The position numbers and the translations under genes were made by a program. From NCBI RefSeq assembly GCF_016908145.1, contig NZ_JAFBDI010000005.1:1-64000 (forward strand): DNA of 64,000 nucleotides, written 5' to 3'. The notes beneath the pieces were generated by a model, which had not been told where the DNA came from, made no database searches, and saw only the letters and a program-made list of their open reading frames with translations. Source of the stretch: Marinitoga litoralis (GTDB lineage: Bacteria > Thermotogota > Thermotogae > Petrotogales > Petrotogaceae). Below, piece by piece: positions 1 through 10,309 of this stretch (position 1 is its first letter; the number at the start of each line of letters is the position of its first letter).

Positions 1-64
1 ACTTGCATGTGTTAAGCACGCCGCCAGCGTTCGCCCTGAGCCAGGATCAAACCCTCCATCCAAG
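1..64 (-). rRNA. rrs: 16S ribosomal RNA, 5' end (partial)
   Basis: Read on the minus strand, this contains the universal start of bacterial 16S rRNA (GAGGGTTTGATCCTGGCTC, followed by GAACGCTGGCGGCG and ACACATGCAAGT). The gene runs off the left edge of the window, so only about the first 60 nucleotides are present. The exact mature 5' end cannot be fixed from sequence and could differ by several bases. It lies downstream of a promoter and boxA on the same strand. Confidence 0.97.
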
Positions 65-120
65 ATTTTGAGTTTGATCTTAACTCTCACTTCTTACTTC
101 CGCTGGGTGTCTCTGTTCAC

Positions 121-132
121 TTGTCAAGGAGC
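121..132 (-). promoter_or_regulatory. boxA-like antitermination element of the rRNA leader
   Basis: On the minus strand the leader reads GCTCCTTGACAA, close to the bacterial rRNA boxA core (GCTCTTTAACA). It sits between the promoter and the 16S start. The family role is to load NusB/NusE and prevent premature termination. The match is by eye. Confidence 0.6.
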
Positions 133-170
133 TTCTTCATTCCGACGCTTTCTCCCGCGTCCGAGTATAT

Positions 171-199
171 ATATTACCACCATTTTTTACTTTTGTCAA
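171..199 (-). promoter_or_regulatory. rRNA operon promoter (sigma-70 type)
   Basis: The minus strand shows a perfect -35 box TTGACA (194-199), a 17-bp spacer and a -10 box TAATAT (171-176), about 105-110 bases upstream of the 16S 5' end. The DNA just upstream (about 200-225) is A/T-rich, as in an UP element. This is one of the two best sigma-70 promoters in the window. Confidence 0.85.
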
Positions 200-281
200 C
201 TTACATCTTTGTAAAATATGTTAATCTATCGTGAATTGATTCAGTTATATCCCTTCAAACCCTTTTAACATGATTATTTTA

Positions 282-1211
282 TCATTTTTTGTCAAAGTCT
301 ACTAATTCATCAGCTTCTAAAGATATTGATGTTGCTTCATGAAAGTATATTTGCGTAGTTGCTATATTTTTATGACCTGCAATTTGTTTTGCGGCTTCTA
401 TTCCATGATTTAAGGCTATTTTTGTTATAACAGTATGTCTAAATGAATGCGCTGATAATTTTTTATCTCCTCTAAAATCTTTTAATCCTAATTCATTGAA
501 GTATTTATCTATAATCATTTGCACTGCTCTTTCTGTTAATGCTTTACCATATGAATTAGGGGATAATGAAATAAATAATGGATCGTTAAGTTTATACTTT
601 TTTCTTTCTTTTAAATAATCATTTATTGCATCATATACCTCTTTATGTAATGCAATTACCGAATCTTTTTCAACATGTCCCTTAGACTTATAATGAAGTA
701 ATACCTTATTATTTCTTTTTATTATATCCTTCACCTTTATATTTATCAAAGAATAAATTCTTATTCCAGTATATGCTAAAGTTTTTATCATAGCTAAATC
801 TCTTTTTCCTGATAATGTTGATGTATCAATTATTTTAAAAATTTCTAATACTTCCTCATCAGTTAAAATATCTTTTCTGTGACCAAAGGGTCTTTTTGCT
901 CCTTTTACATTTTGAGCAATATTCTTATACATACCCTTATCTTCTAAAAATGCAAAAAAACGTCTAATTCCAGATAAATATAAATTTACTGTATATGGAC
1001 TTTTATCTTTTAAAAGATAAGTTTTCCACACCTTAACTGTTTTTGGTGTGGGTTTTGATACGTTATTTTGTCTAAGATAATTTAGAAAATACTTAATAGC
1101 TTTTGTATACTGTTTTTTTGTTACATCTTTTACATCATCTAACTCTTCAAGAAATTCTAATAGAATTTCGTCAAATTTATTTATTTCTTTTCTTTCTATT
1201 TCCATTGCCAA
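282..1211 (-). CDS. xer: Tyrosine recombinase, XerC/XerD/XerA type
   Basis: This is a site-specific DNA recombinase of 309 residues, the usual Xer length. The N-terminal half is the SAM-like DNA-binding domain. The C-terminal catalytic domain shows the arginine in TGIRIYSL, a lysine near HYKSKGH, the HxxR box HSFRH, the second histidine in AGHKNIA and the tyrosine nucleophile in TQIYFH. The most likely role is chromosome dimer resolution. No excisionase or phage gene is nearby, which argues against a mobile-element integrase. The start lies inside the end of the lon-like gene (16-base overlap), and ATG at 1205 is an alternative start. No terminator hairpin is visible before the rRNA promoter. 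Confidence 0.85.
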   Translation of the reverse strand: MAMEIERKEINKFDEILLEFLEELDDVKDVTKKQYTKAIKYFLNYLRQNNVSKPTPKTVKVWKTYLLKDKSPYTVNLYLSGIRRFFAFLEDKGMYKNIAQNVKGAKRPFGHRKDILTDEEVLEIFKIIDTSTLSGKRDLAMIKTLAYTGIRIYSLINIKVKDIIKRNNKVLLHYKSKGHVEKDSVIALHKEVYDAINDYLKERKKYKLNDPLFISLSPNSYGKALTERAVQMIIDKYFNELGLKDFRGDKKLSAHSFRHTVITKIALNHGIEAAKQIAGHKNIATTQIYFHEATSISLEADELVDFDKK

Positions 1212-3550
1212 AACCTCTTTTTAGTTGGATGTAATTTCTTTAGCTTATTTATTCCTTCAATAACTAAATAATTTACTGTATCTTTTTCAAAATTGCCATC
1301 CATATATTCTCCAGCCTTTTTATTCATCATTATTTCTATAGCTTCATCAACATTTTTAACTGCGTATATATGGAATTTTTCATTTTTAATTGCTTCCTCA
1401 ACTTCATTATTCAAAACTAAGTTAGAAATATTTTGATATGGAATTATAACTCCTTGATCCCCAGTAAATCCTTGTATTTTACATACATTATAGAAACCCT
1501 CTACCTTTTCTATAATACCACCTACAGGTTGTATATTTCCATGCTGGTCAATTGATCCCGTAACAGCAATATTTTGTCTTAATGGAATTTTTGAAATAGC
1601 TGAAATTAATGCCAAGACTTCAGCTAATGAAGCACTATCTCCTTCTAGCATAGAATAAACCTGTTCAAAACTAATAGAAGCAGAAAAAGTCATATGATCA
1701 TCTAAATGATATTTAGAATAAAAATAATTTTCTATAATCATTGTAGACTTTCTATGTATTTTACCACTTAAATCAGCATCGCGATGAATATCTATTAATC
1801 CAGCCTGTTTAGCAGAAAATACTTTTGCAGTAATTTTTACCGGAATACCAAATGAGTAAGAATCTATTTCCATTACTGTCAAACCATTTATCTGTCCAAT
1901 TTTTTCTCCTTTAGTTTCTAAAATTAACTGTCCATCTTTAATTGATTCTAATATTTTATCTCTATACAACGAAAACATATTTTCATGTCGTGAGATTGCT
2001 TCTTTAACAGAATTTGCATCAACGTATGGTATTGTATTGCTATATTTTTTTGATATATAATTTGCCTCAATAATAATATTTTTTAACCATCCAAATTTAG
2101 CTGATAATTTATTATTCTTCCCACTCAATCTACAAGAATATTTAATTAACTCTTCAATAGCACTTTTAGTAAAGTCTTTTAAATTATTTTCTTTTATAAT
2201 ATTTTTTACAAACATTGCAAAATACTCTGCTTTATCTATACTTATTTCTGTATCAAAAGGTACTTTTATGTTAAATAATTTTTTGAAATCTGGATCATAT
2301 TCATATAATAATTCATACATCCATTCTTCACCGACCAATAGAACTTTAATATCTAATGGTATTGGATCTGGTTCTAATGTATGAACTACGCTTAATCCTA
2401 ATTTACTTTCCATATTTTCTATTTTTATTTCTTGATTCATTAATGCATTTTTTAATGCGTCCCAAACATATGGATTTTTCATAACTTTTTCTGCATCTAA
2501 TATTAAATAACCACCATTAGCTTTGTGCAATAATCCCGGTTTTATCATTGTAAAATCTGTTTTTAATATTCCCATATGAGAAATATATTCTATCTTACCA
2601 ATTAAATTTGAATATGTAGGATCAGTTGCTTCAATAACCGGAGATCCCGTTATTGAAGAATTATCAACAACAATATTTACAGAATATATCTTTTTATAAT
2701 ATTTCATTGCATTTTCATCAGAAAGTATTTCTGGAAAATTTTCTGATATATCGTTTTTTATTTCATTTAAATAATCAACTATATCTGAATTTGTATAATA
2801 TCTTTTTATAATTCCCTCAAATATACTAGAAATTGTAAATAATGCCCAATATTTTTCCAAATTTCTCAATTGTTCACGATAATTCTTATCTAATTCTGTA
2901 ATTTTTATCATTGTTTTTTCCATCAATTGTCTCAAAATCGGTGTTTTTTCTTCATATTGATTTCTTACTTCTTCTGGTAATTTATCATATTCTTCATCTG
3001 TTAATTCTTTTCCTTCATATACTGGAATAGTAACTGCACCATTAGAAGTAAATTGTAATTTAAACCCTAATTCTTCTACTTTATTTTTCAATTCTTCCCA
3101 CACTTTTTTTCTTTCATTCATATACTCTTGTTCTAACTGAGTTCTTTTTTGAGAAAAATCTTCTCCCTCAATTCCCTTTTTTAATGCATTAAATGACATT
3201 TCAACCGTTTCTTCTAAATCCTTTTTAAATTTTAAAGCTTCTCCTGATTTTAACGAAATTGCTTTAGGTTTCATTGGGTTTTTGAAATTATATACATATA
3301 TATAATCTTTTGGTGTCTTATTATTAATAGAATATTTGGTTAAAATATTTTTAGCAAATGTTCTTCTTCCTGTATTCACAGGACCGGTTATAAATATATT
3401 ATGCGTTTTTTGAGGTATATCTAATCCCATTATTATTGCATCATATGCTCTTTCTTGTCCTATATATTCTTCTATAGTATTTAAATTCTCTGTATTATCA
3501 AATTTTAAATTGGGAATATTTACTTTGAAATCTTCTAATTTTAATTTCAT
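1196..3550 (-). CDS. Lon-like (S16) ATP-dependent protease, COG1067 type
   Basis: This is a 784-residue cytoplasmic protease. An AAA-like module near the N-terminus carries an unusual P-loop (GPVNTGRRT, about residues 56-64, arginine where Walker A has lysine) and a Walker-B-like GGYLILDAE. The C-terminal Lon protease domain has the catalytic serine in EGDSAS (about 639) and the lysine in GGIIEKVEG (about 682). The Ser-Lys spacing of 43 equals that of E. coli Lon. It belongs to the LonB/COG1067 branch rather than classical LonA, as it has no LonA N-domain. The start at 3550 is preferred because GGTGGTGAT precedes it at good spacing. An upstream in-frame start at 3565 lacks a ribosome binding site. 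Confidence 0.88.
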   Translation of the reverse strand: MKLKLEDFKVNIPNLKFDNTENLNTIEEYIGQERAYDAIIMGLDIPQKTHNIFITGPVNTGRRTFAKNILTKYSINNKTPKDYIYVYNFKNPMKPKAISLKSGEALKFKKDLEETVEMSFNALKKGIEGEDFSQKRTQLEQEYMNERKKVWEELKNKVEELGFKLQFTSNGAVTIPVYEGKELTDEEYDKLPEEVRNQYEEKTPILRQLMEKTMIKITELDKNYREQLRNLEKYWALFTISSIFEGIIKRYYTNSDIVDYLNEIKNDISENFPEILSDENAMKYYKKIYSVNIVVDNSSITGSPVIEATDPTYSNLIGKIEYISHMGILKTDFTMIKPGLLHKANGGYLILDAEKVMKNPYVWDALKNALMNQEIKIENMESKLGLSVVHTLEPDPIPLDIKVLLVGEEWMYELLYEYDPDFKKLFNIKVPFDTEISIDKAEYFAMFVKNIIKENNLKDFTKSAIEELIKYSCRLSGKNNKLSAKFGWLKNIIIEANYISKKYSNTIPYVDANSVKEAISRHENMFSLYRDKILESIKDGQLILETKGEKIGQINGLTVMEIDSYSFGIPVKITAKVFSAKQAGLIDIHRDADLSGKIHRKSTMIIENYFYSKYHLDDHMTFSASISFEQVYSMLEGDSASLAEVLALISAISKIPLRQNIAVTGSIDQHGNIQPVGGIIEKVEGFYNVCKIQGFTGDQGVIIPYQNISNLVLNNEVEEAIKNEKFHIYAVKNVDEAIEIMMNKKAGEYMDGNFEKDTVNYLVIEGINKLKKLHPTKKRFWQWK

Positions 3551-3609
3551 ATAATCACCACCCAATTTAAATATATAATCAAATATATAACCAATTCCTT
3601 ATCAATTTA

Positions 3610-3618
3610 ATTATATCA
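3610..3618 (-). promoter_or_regulatory. Extended -10 promoter of the lon-like gene
   Basis: The minus strand reads TGATATAAT, a perfect extended -10 element, about 60 bases before the lon start. The position expected for the -35 box falls inside a 24-bp palindrome and does not resemble TTGACA. Confidence 0.55.
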
Positions 3619-3631
3619 AATTTAATTAAGA

Positions 3632-3655
3632 ATTATATGTTATATAACATATAAT
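3632..3655. repeat. 24-bp perfect palindrome, probable operator
   Basis: Two 12-base arms (ATTATATGTTAT and ATAACATATAAT) are exact reverse complements with no spacer. The palindrome lies between the era terminator and the lon -10 element and covers the place where the lon -35 box would be. An operator for a dimeric regulator is the natural reading. No protein is identified. Confidence 0.6.
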
Positions 3656-3687
3656 ATAAAAAAATAAACCGGAAAATTCCGGTTTAT
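3656..3687 (-). terminator. Intrinsic terminator after era
   Basis: On the minus strand AATAAACCGGAA folds back on TTCCGGTTTATT and is followed by a run of T. The stem starts inside the era stop codon, so the terminator begins where translation ends. Confidence 0.85.
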
Positions 3688-4583
3688 TATTCAAGGTCAT
3701 CTCTTAGACCAATGGTATTCATAATTATAGAATCTTTTTGTCTCCATTTATCCTTAACTTTTACATATAAATCTAAATATACCTTATCATCAAGTATTGC
3801 CTCTAATTCTTTTCTAGCTAGCATCCCTATTTTCTTAATCATTCTTCCTTTTTGTCCAATAATTATTCCTTTTTGTGATTGTCTCTCTACATATATTTCT
3901 GCTCTGATATATACTAAATCTTCCTTATCTGTTATTTCTTCTACAACAACAGCTGTAGAATGAGGAATTTCTTCAGAAGTTAAATGAAAAATCTTTTCAC
4001 GAATAATTTCGGAAATCATAAAAGCTAAAGGTCTATCTGTTGTCATATCTTCTGGATAATATTGTGGCCCTTCAGGTAATACTTCAATTATTTTTTCTAA
4101 TAATTCTGATAAATTCTCACCTGTTAATGCAGAAATTTTATATTCTGCAATTATACTATCTTCAAGTACAGGTTTTATTCTGTTTTCAGCTTCTTGTATT
4201 TGTTGTGGTGTTGCTGCATCTATTTTATTAATAACTAAAATAGTTGGTATATTAGATTCTTTAATGATCTTTGCAATATTTAAATCCGATTCTCTCACCA
4301 TATCAATCGGATCTATTAAAAATAATATTAAATCTTGTCCTTTTAAAGCATTTACTGCTATTTTTACCATATATTCTCCAAACTTATGAAGAGGTTTGTG
4401 AATACCCGGAGTATCAACTAAAACAATTTGAGCTTCAGGAGTTGTTAATACACAATTAATCCTATTTCTTGTTGTTTGTGGTTTATCAGATACAATTACT
4501 ACTTTCCTTTTCATTAATGCATTAATTAATGTGGATTTACCAACGTTTGGCTTTCCTGCAACAGCTACAAAACCACTTTTCAT
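3687..4583 (-). CDS. era: GTPase Era
   Basis: Era is an essential GTPase that binds the 3' end of 16S rRNA and helps 30S subunit maturation. Visible motifs are G1 GKPNVGKS (residues 10-17), G3 DTPGIHKP, G4 NKID and a C-terminal KH RNA-binding domain with [14 protein letters not shown]. The length of 298 residues is typical. The start overlaps the stop of the upstream nuclease gene by four bases, so the two are probably translated together. The gene ends in its own terminator. Confidence 0.97.
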   Translation of the reverse strand: MKSGFVAVAGKPNVGKSTLINALMKRKVVIVSDKPQTTRNRINCVLTTPEAQIVLVDTPGIHKPLHKFGEYMVKIAVNALKGQDLILFLIDPIDMVRESDLNIAKIIKESNIPTILVINKIDAATPQQIQEAENRIKPVLEDSIIAEYKISALTGENLSELLEKIIEVLPEGPQYYPEDMTTDRPLAFMISEIIREKIFHLTSEEIPHSTAVVVEEITDKEDLVYIRAEIYVERQSQKGIIIGQKGRMIKKIGMLARKELEAILDDKVYLDLYVKVKDKWRQKDSIIMNTIGLRDDLE

Positions 4584-5695
4584 TTCATCAACTCCCTTAA
4601 ATTCTCTAATATTGTAGATGTTGCTCTACAATCATCTTCATTATACATTAATATTTTATCTAAACTTTCCTTATTCCCTCTTAAATAATTCTTATACTCA
4701 ATAAATATAGCATAACCATTTAAATCTGTTCTCCAGTCATAACCAAAATATTTACTAATATCTTTTAAGGAATATGATGTAACTGGTAATGCAACATTTT
4801 TTTGTATTTTTTCATATAAATCGTATGATCTATCTTCAATTTTGTATAAATATTTATACAAATGTGATATATTCTTTGTTATCATTTGTAATCTTTTTAT
4901 ATCATATACATCATAATGTACAATGGTTTCTTTTCTTGAGTCAATAAACTTCAAGAATATTTCAAGAGCATCATCTGTATTATGTAAATTCAAAAAAGGT
5001 TTATATTTATTATTTATCAAAATACCATGTAAAAAATCTATATCTCTATATGTTTCTACATCGTATACTATATAGTTTTTAGGTATATCGAATTTATTAA
5101 TTATAATTACTTCATTATTTAATAATGCTTTTAGATTATACAAAGGTTTTCTAAATTGCGGCGGAACCTGCTCTATCTTATTTATTGCATTAAATGGATT
5201 TATATTTAAATCTTTTAATAAATTCAAATAACTCTTTGAAATACCAGGAACTATAGAAATATCACCTTTTTTCAATAACTCACTATGACATTCATTCTTA
5301 ATTTTACAGAATTTGCAATAATTTCCTGGAACTTTTTGATTTTGAGTTTTAAATAATTCAACTTCTTTCTTAAACAATGGCATTTTTCTCATTATCCATC
5401 TTTCTGAGAAGTATTGTATCTTATTATCTAAATTTACCTCTACTCCTCTAACCTCTTTGCCATTTTCTTTAAAGTATAAATATGCAGTGAGTATATGATA
5501 GATATGACTTAAATTTAATTTTCTAGATTCTCTATTTATTTTTATTGATTTTCTTTTTGAATCATATCCATCATAGCTAGCTATAACATCAACATCATTA
5601 TATTTATATGTAATATATTTTGTTGGCCTTTTATATATTGGTTCAAAATAATGACATTTTTTTACATTTCTATAATTTAATAAATCCATTTTCAT
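4580..5695 (-). CDS. TM0106-type RecB-like nuclease with RNase H-like exonuclease domain
   Basis: This 371-residue protein appears to join two nuclease-like parts. The N-terminal part has four cysteines, C14 and then C127-x2-C130-x5-C136, the spacing of the iron-sulfur staple in RecB/AddB/Cas4-like nucleases. The usual GxxD...ExK active-site motif is not clear there. The C-terminal part shows a DEDD exonuclease pattern: DVET near residue 212, a middle YDVYD and a final NEDDCRAT. The best match is the TM0106 family (RecB-like plus RNase_H_2). Substrate and pathway are unknown. It overlaps era by four bases. Confidence 0.65.
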   Translation of the reverse strand: MKMDLLNYRNVKKCHYFEPIYKRPTKYITYKYNDVDVIASYDGYDSKRKSIKINRESRKLNLSHIYHILTAYLYFKENGKEVRGVEVNLDNKIQYFSERWIMRKMPLFKKEVELFKTQNQKVPGNYCKFCKIKNECHSELLKKGDISIVPGISKSYLNLLKDLNINPFNAINKIEQVPPQFRKPLYNLKALLNNEVIIINKFDIPKNYIVYDVETYRDIDFLHGILINNKYKPFLNLHNTDDALEIFLKFIDSRKETIVHYDVYDIKRLQMITKNISHLYKYLYKIEDRSYDLYEKIQKNVALPVTSYSLKDISKYFGYDWRTDLNGYAIFIEYKNYLRGNKESLDKILMYNEDDCRATSTILENLRELMK

Positions 5696-5762
5696 TTTTC
5701 CAGCTCCGCTTCTAATACAAGTTAAAAAAAAATAAATAAAAAATAATAGTAACTATAAATAA

Positions 5763-7796
5763 TTAACTATATAATTTTGTTATATCTCCAAATTCTAAGA
5801 ATAAATTTGCTATATTTTTTAGGAAACTCAATCTATTAATTCTTATACTTTCATCTTCATCCATTACAAATACATTATCAAAATAATTATCTATGTCATC
5901 TTTTAATTTTAATAATTCTACTATAGCACCATCATAATCTAAATGTTCAATTTTTTCTTCCATTTTATTTTTTACTGTTAAATATGCATCAAATAATGTT
6001 TTTTCTGCTTCTACTTTAAACAATCTTCCATCATATTCTAATGTATTATGGTTTTTAGATATATTTTGTACCCTTTGGAATGTTTTTATAAACACCTTAA
6101 AGTCTTCAGAATTAACAACTTTGTTTAAAGATTGTGCTGATAATAATGCTCTTAATGGTCTATTCCAATTTAATGTAACGGTATTAATTACATCAGACAC
6201 AATATCTTTCTTTGATAAATAAGTTTCAAATCTATTTTTGAAAAAATCTGCGATATCATTATCGCGATAGTCGACGTTAATAATTTCTGATACTTTTTTC
6301 ATTATTTCATTTAAATCAATATCCCAGTTATTTTCAATAATAATTCTTAAAACACCATATGCTTTTCTTCTTAATGCAAATGGATCTTTTGATCCTGTTG
6401 GAATTTTATTAATTCCAAAGAATCCTACTATATCAAACAATTTATCTGCCAAAGAAACAATTAAAGCATTTAATTCATTTGGCAAATCATCATTTTCTTC
6501 TGTAGGCTTGTAATGTTCTTCTGGCACAATGTATATATCTTCTGAATAATTATGATGTTTTAAGTATATTCTTCCCATAATTCCTTGTAATTCTGGAAAT
6601 TCATATACTATATGTGATGGAATATCTATTTTAGAAAATTCTGCAGCTTTTTCTAAATTCTCATTATTATAGTTTAATGAATTAGATAATACTTTAGAAA
6701 TTTCTTTTAATGCATTGACTTTATCTAAATATGTTCCTAATCCTGCTTGGTATGTAATTTCACTTAATTTATTTAAATATACATCTTCTTTAGTATTTAA
6801 ATCTTCGTCATAGTAAAATTTAGCATCGTCAAGTCTAGCATTAATTACTCTAGAGTATCCGTTAGTAACATTTTTTGCTTCACTTAATCCATCCTGAAAA
6901 GCCACATAACTATTAGATATTTTTCCTTCTTTTTTTGCTACAAAACTTCTTTGATGATGTTTAACAGTTATTTTAATTACCTCTTCTGGTAAAGTTAAAT
7001 ACTTTTCATCAAAATTACCTACTACAGCGGTAGGATATTCAGTTAATTGTGTAATTTCGTTGATTAAATCATTATCTTTTTCTATTTCTAAACCATTATT
7101 TACAGCAACATTTTCTAATTCTTTAATAACCCTTTCTTTTCTTTCATTATAATCTGCAATAACAAAGTTTTCTCTTAATAAATCAAAGTATTGATCTGGA
7201 TGAGGAATTGATACTTCACCGTTTGATAAAAATCTATGTCCGAAAGTTTTTCTAGATGAATTTATTCCAAATAATTCAAAATCTATAATATCATAATCTA
7301 ATAACGCAACAACCCAATGAACTGGTCTAATGAATTCATAGTCTCCATTACCCCATCTCATTGGTTTTTTAAATTTGATTTTTTTAATAATTTCTGGATA
7401 TATTTCTGCTAAAGTTTCAGAAATCTTTTTTCCTTCTTTTTTTATTTTTGCAAAAATATAATTGTTACCTTTTATTTCTTTTTCAAATATTTCATACACT
7501 TCATTTTTTAAAGAGTTTAAAAATCCTTGATAAGGCTTTGTTGGATTCCCATCACTATCAAAACAGACATTTTTTGCTGGACCTTTTCTTTCTAATTCTC
7601 TATCTGGTTCTTTTTCTGGCAAACCTTCTAATAATATTCCAAATCTTCTAGGGGCAATAAATACTTGTAATCTAGAATAAGAAATATTTCTATTCTTTAA
7701 TTCGTCTTCTATATATGTGTGTAATTGGGTAATTATATTTTCATATTCACTTGATGGTAATTCTTCTACACCTATTTCCAATAATGATTTAATCAT
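5763..7796 (-). CDS. glyS: Glycyl-tRNA synthetase beta subunit
   Basis: This is the tRNA-binding subunit of the bacterial two-subunit (alpha2beta2) glycyl-tRNA synthetase. Its 677 residues are near the family norm. It opens with [15 protein letters not shown], has the family's RRFG and GPAKNV segments, and contains an internal HD-like domain. It overlaps glyQ by eight bases. There is no T-box or other leader before glyQ, so expression probably depends on the long upstream run of genes. Confidence 0.97.
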   Translation of the reverse strand: MIKSLLEIGVEELPSSEYENIITQLHTYIEDELKNRNISYSRLQVFIAPRRFGILLEGLPEKEPDRELERKGPAKNVCFDSDGNPTKPYQGFLNSLKNEVYEIFEKEIKGNNYIFAKIKKEGKKISETLAEIYPEIIKKIKFKKPMRWGNGDYEFIRPVHWVVALLDYDIIDFELFGINSSRKTFGHRFLSNGEVSIPHPDQYFDLLRENFVIADYNERKERVIKELENVAVNNGLEIEKDNDLINEITQLTEYPTAVVGNFDEKYLTLPEEVIKITVKHHQRSFVAKKEGKISNSYVAFQDGLSEAKNVTNGYSRVINARLDDAKFYYDEDLNTKEDVYLNKLSEITYQAGLGTYLDKVNALKEISKVLSNSLNYNNENLEKAAEFSKIDIPSHIVYEFPELQGIMGRIYLKHHNYSEDIYIVPEEHYKPTEENDDLPNELNALIVSLADKLFDIVGFFGINKIPTGSKDPFALRRKAYGVLRIIIENNWDIDLNEIMKKVSEIINVDYRDNDIADFFKNRFETYLSKKDIVSDVINTVTLNWNRPLRALLSAQSLNKVVNSEDFKVFIKTFQRVQNISKNHNTLEYDGRLFKVEAEKTLFDAYLTVKNKMEEKIEHLDYDGAIVELLKLKDDIDNYFDNVFVMDEDESIRINRLSFLKNIANLFLEFGDITKLYS

Positions 7797-8646
7797 TTAC
7801 TTCGCCCCCAATCTCTTCTAAATATGTGTGGGCAGTTTTTCTTGCCATATCTCTAATTAACAATATGTATTTTTGCCTTTCATTAACACTTATTGCATTT
7901 CTGGCATCTAATAAGTTAAAAGCATGTGCTGCTTTAACTAAATAATCATATGCTGGTAAATATAATTTTTCTTCTATTAAAGCTTCAAATTCATTCTTAT
8001 ATGTTTCAAATAATCCATATAATGTTTTTATATTAGCCTTTTCAAAGTTGAATATAGAGAATTGTCTTTCATTTTCTTTAAATATTTTTCCATATGGAAC
8101 ATATTTATTCCACATTGTTTCATATACATTATCTTTTCCTTGTAAATACATTGCCAATCTTTCTATTCCGTATGTTATTTCCAAAGATATAGGTTTTAAT
8201 GATACTCCACCCATTTGTTGGAAATATGTAAATTGTGTTATTTCCATTCCATCTAACCATACTTCCCAACCAATACCCCATGCACCTAATGTTGGGGATT
8301 CCCAATTGTCTTCAACAAATCTTATATCATGTTCTAATGGATCAATACCAATTGCTTTTAATGATTCTATATATAATTCTTGAGAATTTTTAGGTGATGG
8401 TTTTAAAATAACTTGGTATTGATGGAATCTTTGCATTCTGTTAGGATTTTCTCCATATCTTCCATCTGTTGGTCTTCTACTAGGTTGAACAAAAGCTACA
8501 TTATATGGATCTTCACCTAATGTTCTAAAAAAAGTTGATGGGTGATATGTACCTGCACCCATTTCCATATCATATGGTTGATCTATTACACAACCATAAT
8601 CAGCCCAAAAAGCATCTAATTTTAGTATTAAATCTTGTATATACAA
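7789..8646 (-). CDS. glyQ: Glycyl-tRNA synthetase alpha subunit
   Basis: This is the catalytic subunit that makes glycyl-adenylate. The 285-residue sequence has the diagnostic [28 protein letters not shown] and [18 protein letters not shown] segments of the class II core. It is translationally coupled to glyS (eight-base overlap) and follows fakA by 12 bases. Confidence 0.98.
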   Translation of the reverse strand: MYIQDLILKLDAFWADYGCVIDQPYDMEMGAGTYHPSTFFRTLGEDPYNVAFVQPSRRPTDGRYGENPNRMQRFHQYQVILKPSPKNSQELYIESLKAIGIDPLEHDIRFVEDNWESPTLGAWGIGWEVWLDGMEITQFTYFQQMGGVSLKPISLEITYGIERLAMYLQGKDNVYETMWNKYVPYGKIFKENERQFSIFNFEKANIKTLYGLFETYKNEFEALIEEKLYLPAYDYLVKAAHAFNLLDARNAISVNERQKYILLIRDMARKTAHTYLEEIGGEVND

Positions 8647-8658
8647 GTCTATTCCTCC

Positions 8659-10305
8659 CTATTCCAATGAAATTAATAATGGATAATGTGGTTGTCCACC
8701 ATCATGAATTTCAACTTCAAGATCAGGATACTTCTCCATTAATTCATTAGCAATCAATTCTGCTGTTTTTGCTTCTATTTCTTGACCATAGAACATTGTC
8801 ATTATTTCAAAACCCCTATCTATTTGTTCTTCTAATACTTTTGTTACAACTTCATTTAAATCAAATCCATGTGCTTTTAATTCTTTACCTACAAATACTA
8901 AATATTCATCTTTCTTTATCTCTTCACCAGCTATTTCAGAATCTCGTATTGCATATGTAACTTGTATAGGAACAATGCCAGAAATTTCTGATTCAATAGC
9001 CTCTTTTAATTCATCAAATTCCATAGTATCATCAAAAGCTAATAATGCCGCTATTCCTTCTTGTACATATTTTGTTTTAATTACTAATATTTCTTTATCT
9101 TCAACCATATCTGCAACCTTTTCTGCAGTTAATATGATATTTGGATTATTTGGTAAAATCAATATTTTCTTCTGTGGCAATGTTTCAATGGCATCCATGA
9201 AATCTTTAACACTAGGATTCATTGTTTGACCACCAAAAATTACTTTATCTACACCTAAACTCTTAAATATTTTCGTTAAACCTTCACCAGGAGATACTGT
9301 AACAATACCCCAGTTTTCATTATTTGATTCGTATTCTTCAACTTCTTCTTTAGCACTTTCAACAACGTGTTCATGTTGAACTTTCATATTATCAACCTTT
9401 ATTTTGTATAATTCACCGTAGTTTATAAACTCTTCAAAAACCTTACCTGGTCTATTTGTATGTACATGTGTTTTTAAATATTCACCTTGATGAACTAATA
9501 CTATAGAATCTCCTAATTCTTCTAAAAATGCTCTTATTTTATCTAAATCTTCTTTTGAAATTTGTGGATTGTTAAGCTTTAAAACACATTCTGTACAATA
9601 TTGAAACTTTATTTCTTCATAGGCTATTTCTCTTATTTCTTCTGGTGATGCTGATTCTATTTGTTTAAGATTTACTTCTGTATCTCCTCTTATTGCATCT
9701 CTAAAACCTTTAATAATATAGCTTAATCCTTTTGCCCCAGCATCAACAACATTTGCATCTCTTAATTTCTTTAAATATTTTGGGGTTTCTTCTACAATTT
9801 CTTCTGAAATTTCATATAATCTATCTAAAAACTCTTCGAAATCTTCTATTTCTGATAATTCTTTTTCTGCTCTATCTGCTAATTTTCTTATTAATGTAAG
9901 CATTGTACCTTCAACTGGTTTTATAACTGCATGATATGCAATTTCCTTTGCTCTTTTTAATGCTTCAATAAAATCTTTTGTTGTAACAGTTTTTTTATTT
10001 TCTAAGACTTCAGTAAAACCTCTGAATATTTGAGATAAAATAACACCAGAGTTACCTCTAGCTCCCATCAATATTCCATCTCTCATGTTTTTCATTACTT
10101 CTTTAATACTATACTTATCATGAACTCTATCTAACCATTCACAGGCTTCTAACATACCAGAACTCATGTTTGATCCTGTATCACCATCTGGAACAGGAAA
10201 AACATTTAACGCATTTATTTCATCTTTATTTACTAATAATGTTTCTGCAGCCTTTTTGAATGCGATATAAAAGTCTTTTCCTTTTAATTCTGTCATTTCA
10301 TTCAC
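8659..10305 (-). CDS. fakA: DhaL-domain fatty acid kinase, FakA/YloV family
   Basis: This cytoplasmic kinase has 548 residues. The N-terminal DhaL (DAK2) nucleotide-binding domain shows NVFPVPDGDTGSNM at about residues 38-51 and MGARGNSGVILSQIFRG. In characterised FakA proteins this domain phosphorylates fatty acids presented by a FakB carrier. The rest matches the FakA middle and C-terminal domains. It follows an Asp23/Gls24 gene by four bases, the same yloU-yloV pairing seen in many Firmicutes. No fakB is seen in this window. Fatty-acid substrate is inferred from the family. Confidence 0.85.
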   Translation of the reverse strand: MNEMTELKGKDFYIAFKKAAETLLVNKDEINALNVFPVPDGDTGSNMSSGMLEACEWLDRVHDKYSIKEVMKNMRDGILMGARGNSGVILSQIFRGFTEVLENKKTVTTKDFIEALKRAKEIAYHAVIKPVEGTMLTLIRKLADRAEKELSEIEDFEEFLDRLYEISEEIVEETPKYLKKLRDANVVDAGAKGLSYIIKGFRDAIRGDTEVNLKQIESASPEEIREIAYEEIKFQYCTECVLKLNNPQISKEDLDKIRAFLEELGDSIVLVHQGEYLKTHVHTNRPGKVFEEFINYGELYKIKVDNMKVQHEHVVESAKEEVEEYESNNENWGIVTVSPGEGLTKIFKSLGVDKVIFGGQTMNPSVKDFMDAIETLPQKKILILPNNPNIILTAEKVADMVEDKEILVIKTKYVQEGIAALLAFDDTMEFDELKEAIESEISGIVPIQVTYAIRDSEIAGEEIKKDEYLVFVGKELKAHGFDLNEVVTKVLEEQIDRGFEIMTMFYGQEIEAKTAELIANELMEKYPDLEVEIHDGGQPHYPLLISLE

Positions 10306-10309
10306 CTCT

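Noticed and set aside
282-1211. Integrase of a genomic island or prophage inserted at the rRNA locus
   Set aside because: There are no attachment-site repeats, tRNA gene, phage genes or change in base composition, and the recombinase has the length and motifs of a housekeeping Xer protein.
5696-5762. Possible terminator between glyS and the RecB-like nuclease gene
   Set aside because: The gap is T-rich on the minus strand but lies upstream of the glyS start direction only as spacer, and no stable stem was found.
8048-8383. Open frame of 111 codons antisense to glyQ
   Set aside because: It lies entirely within glyQ, has no ribosome binding site and follows from the codon bias of the real gene.
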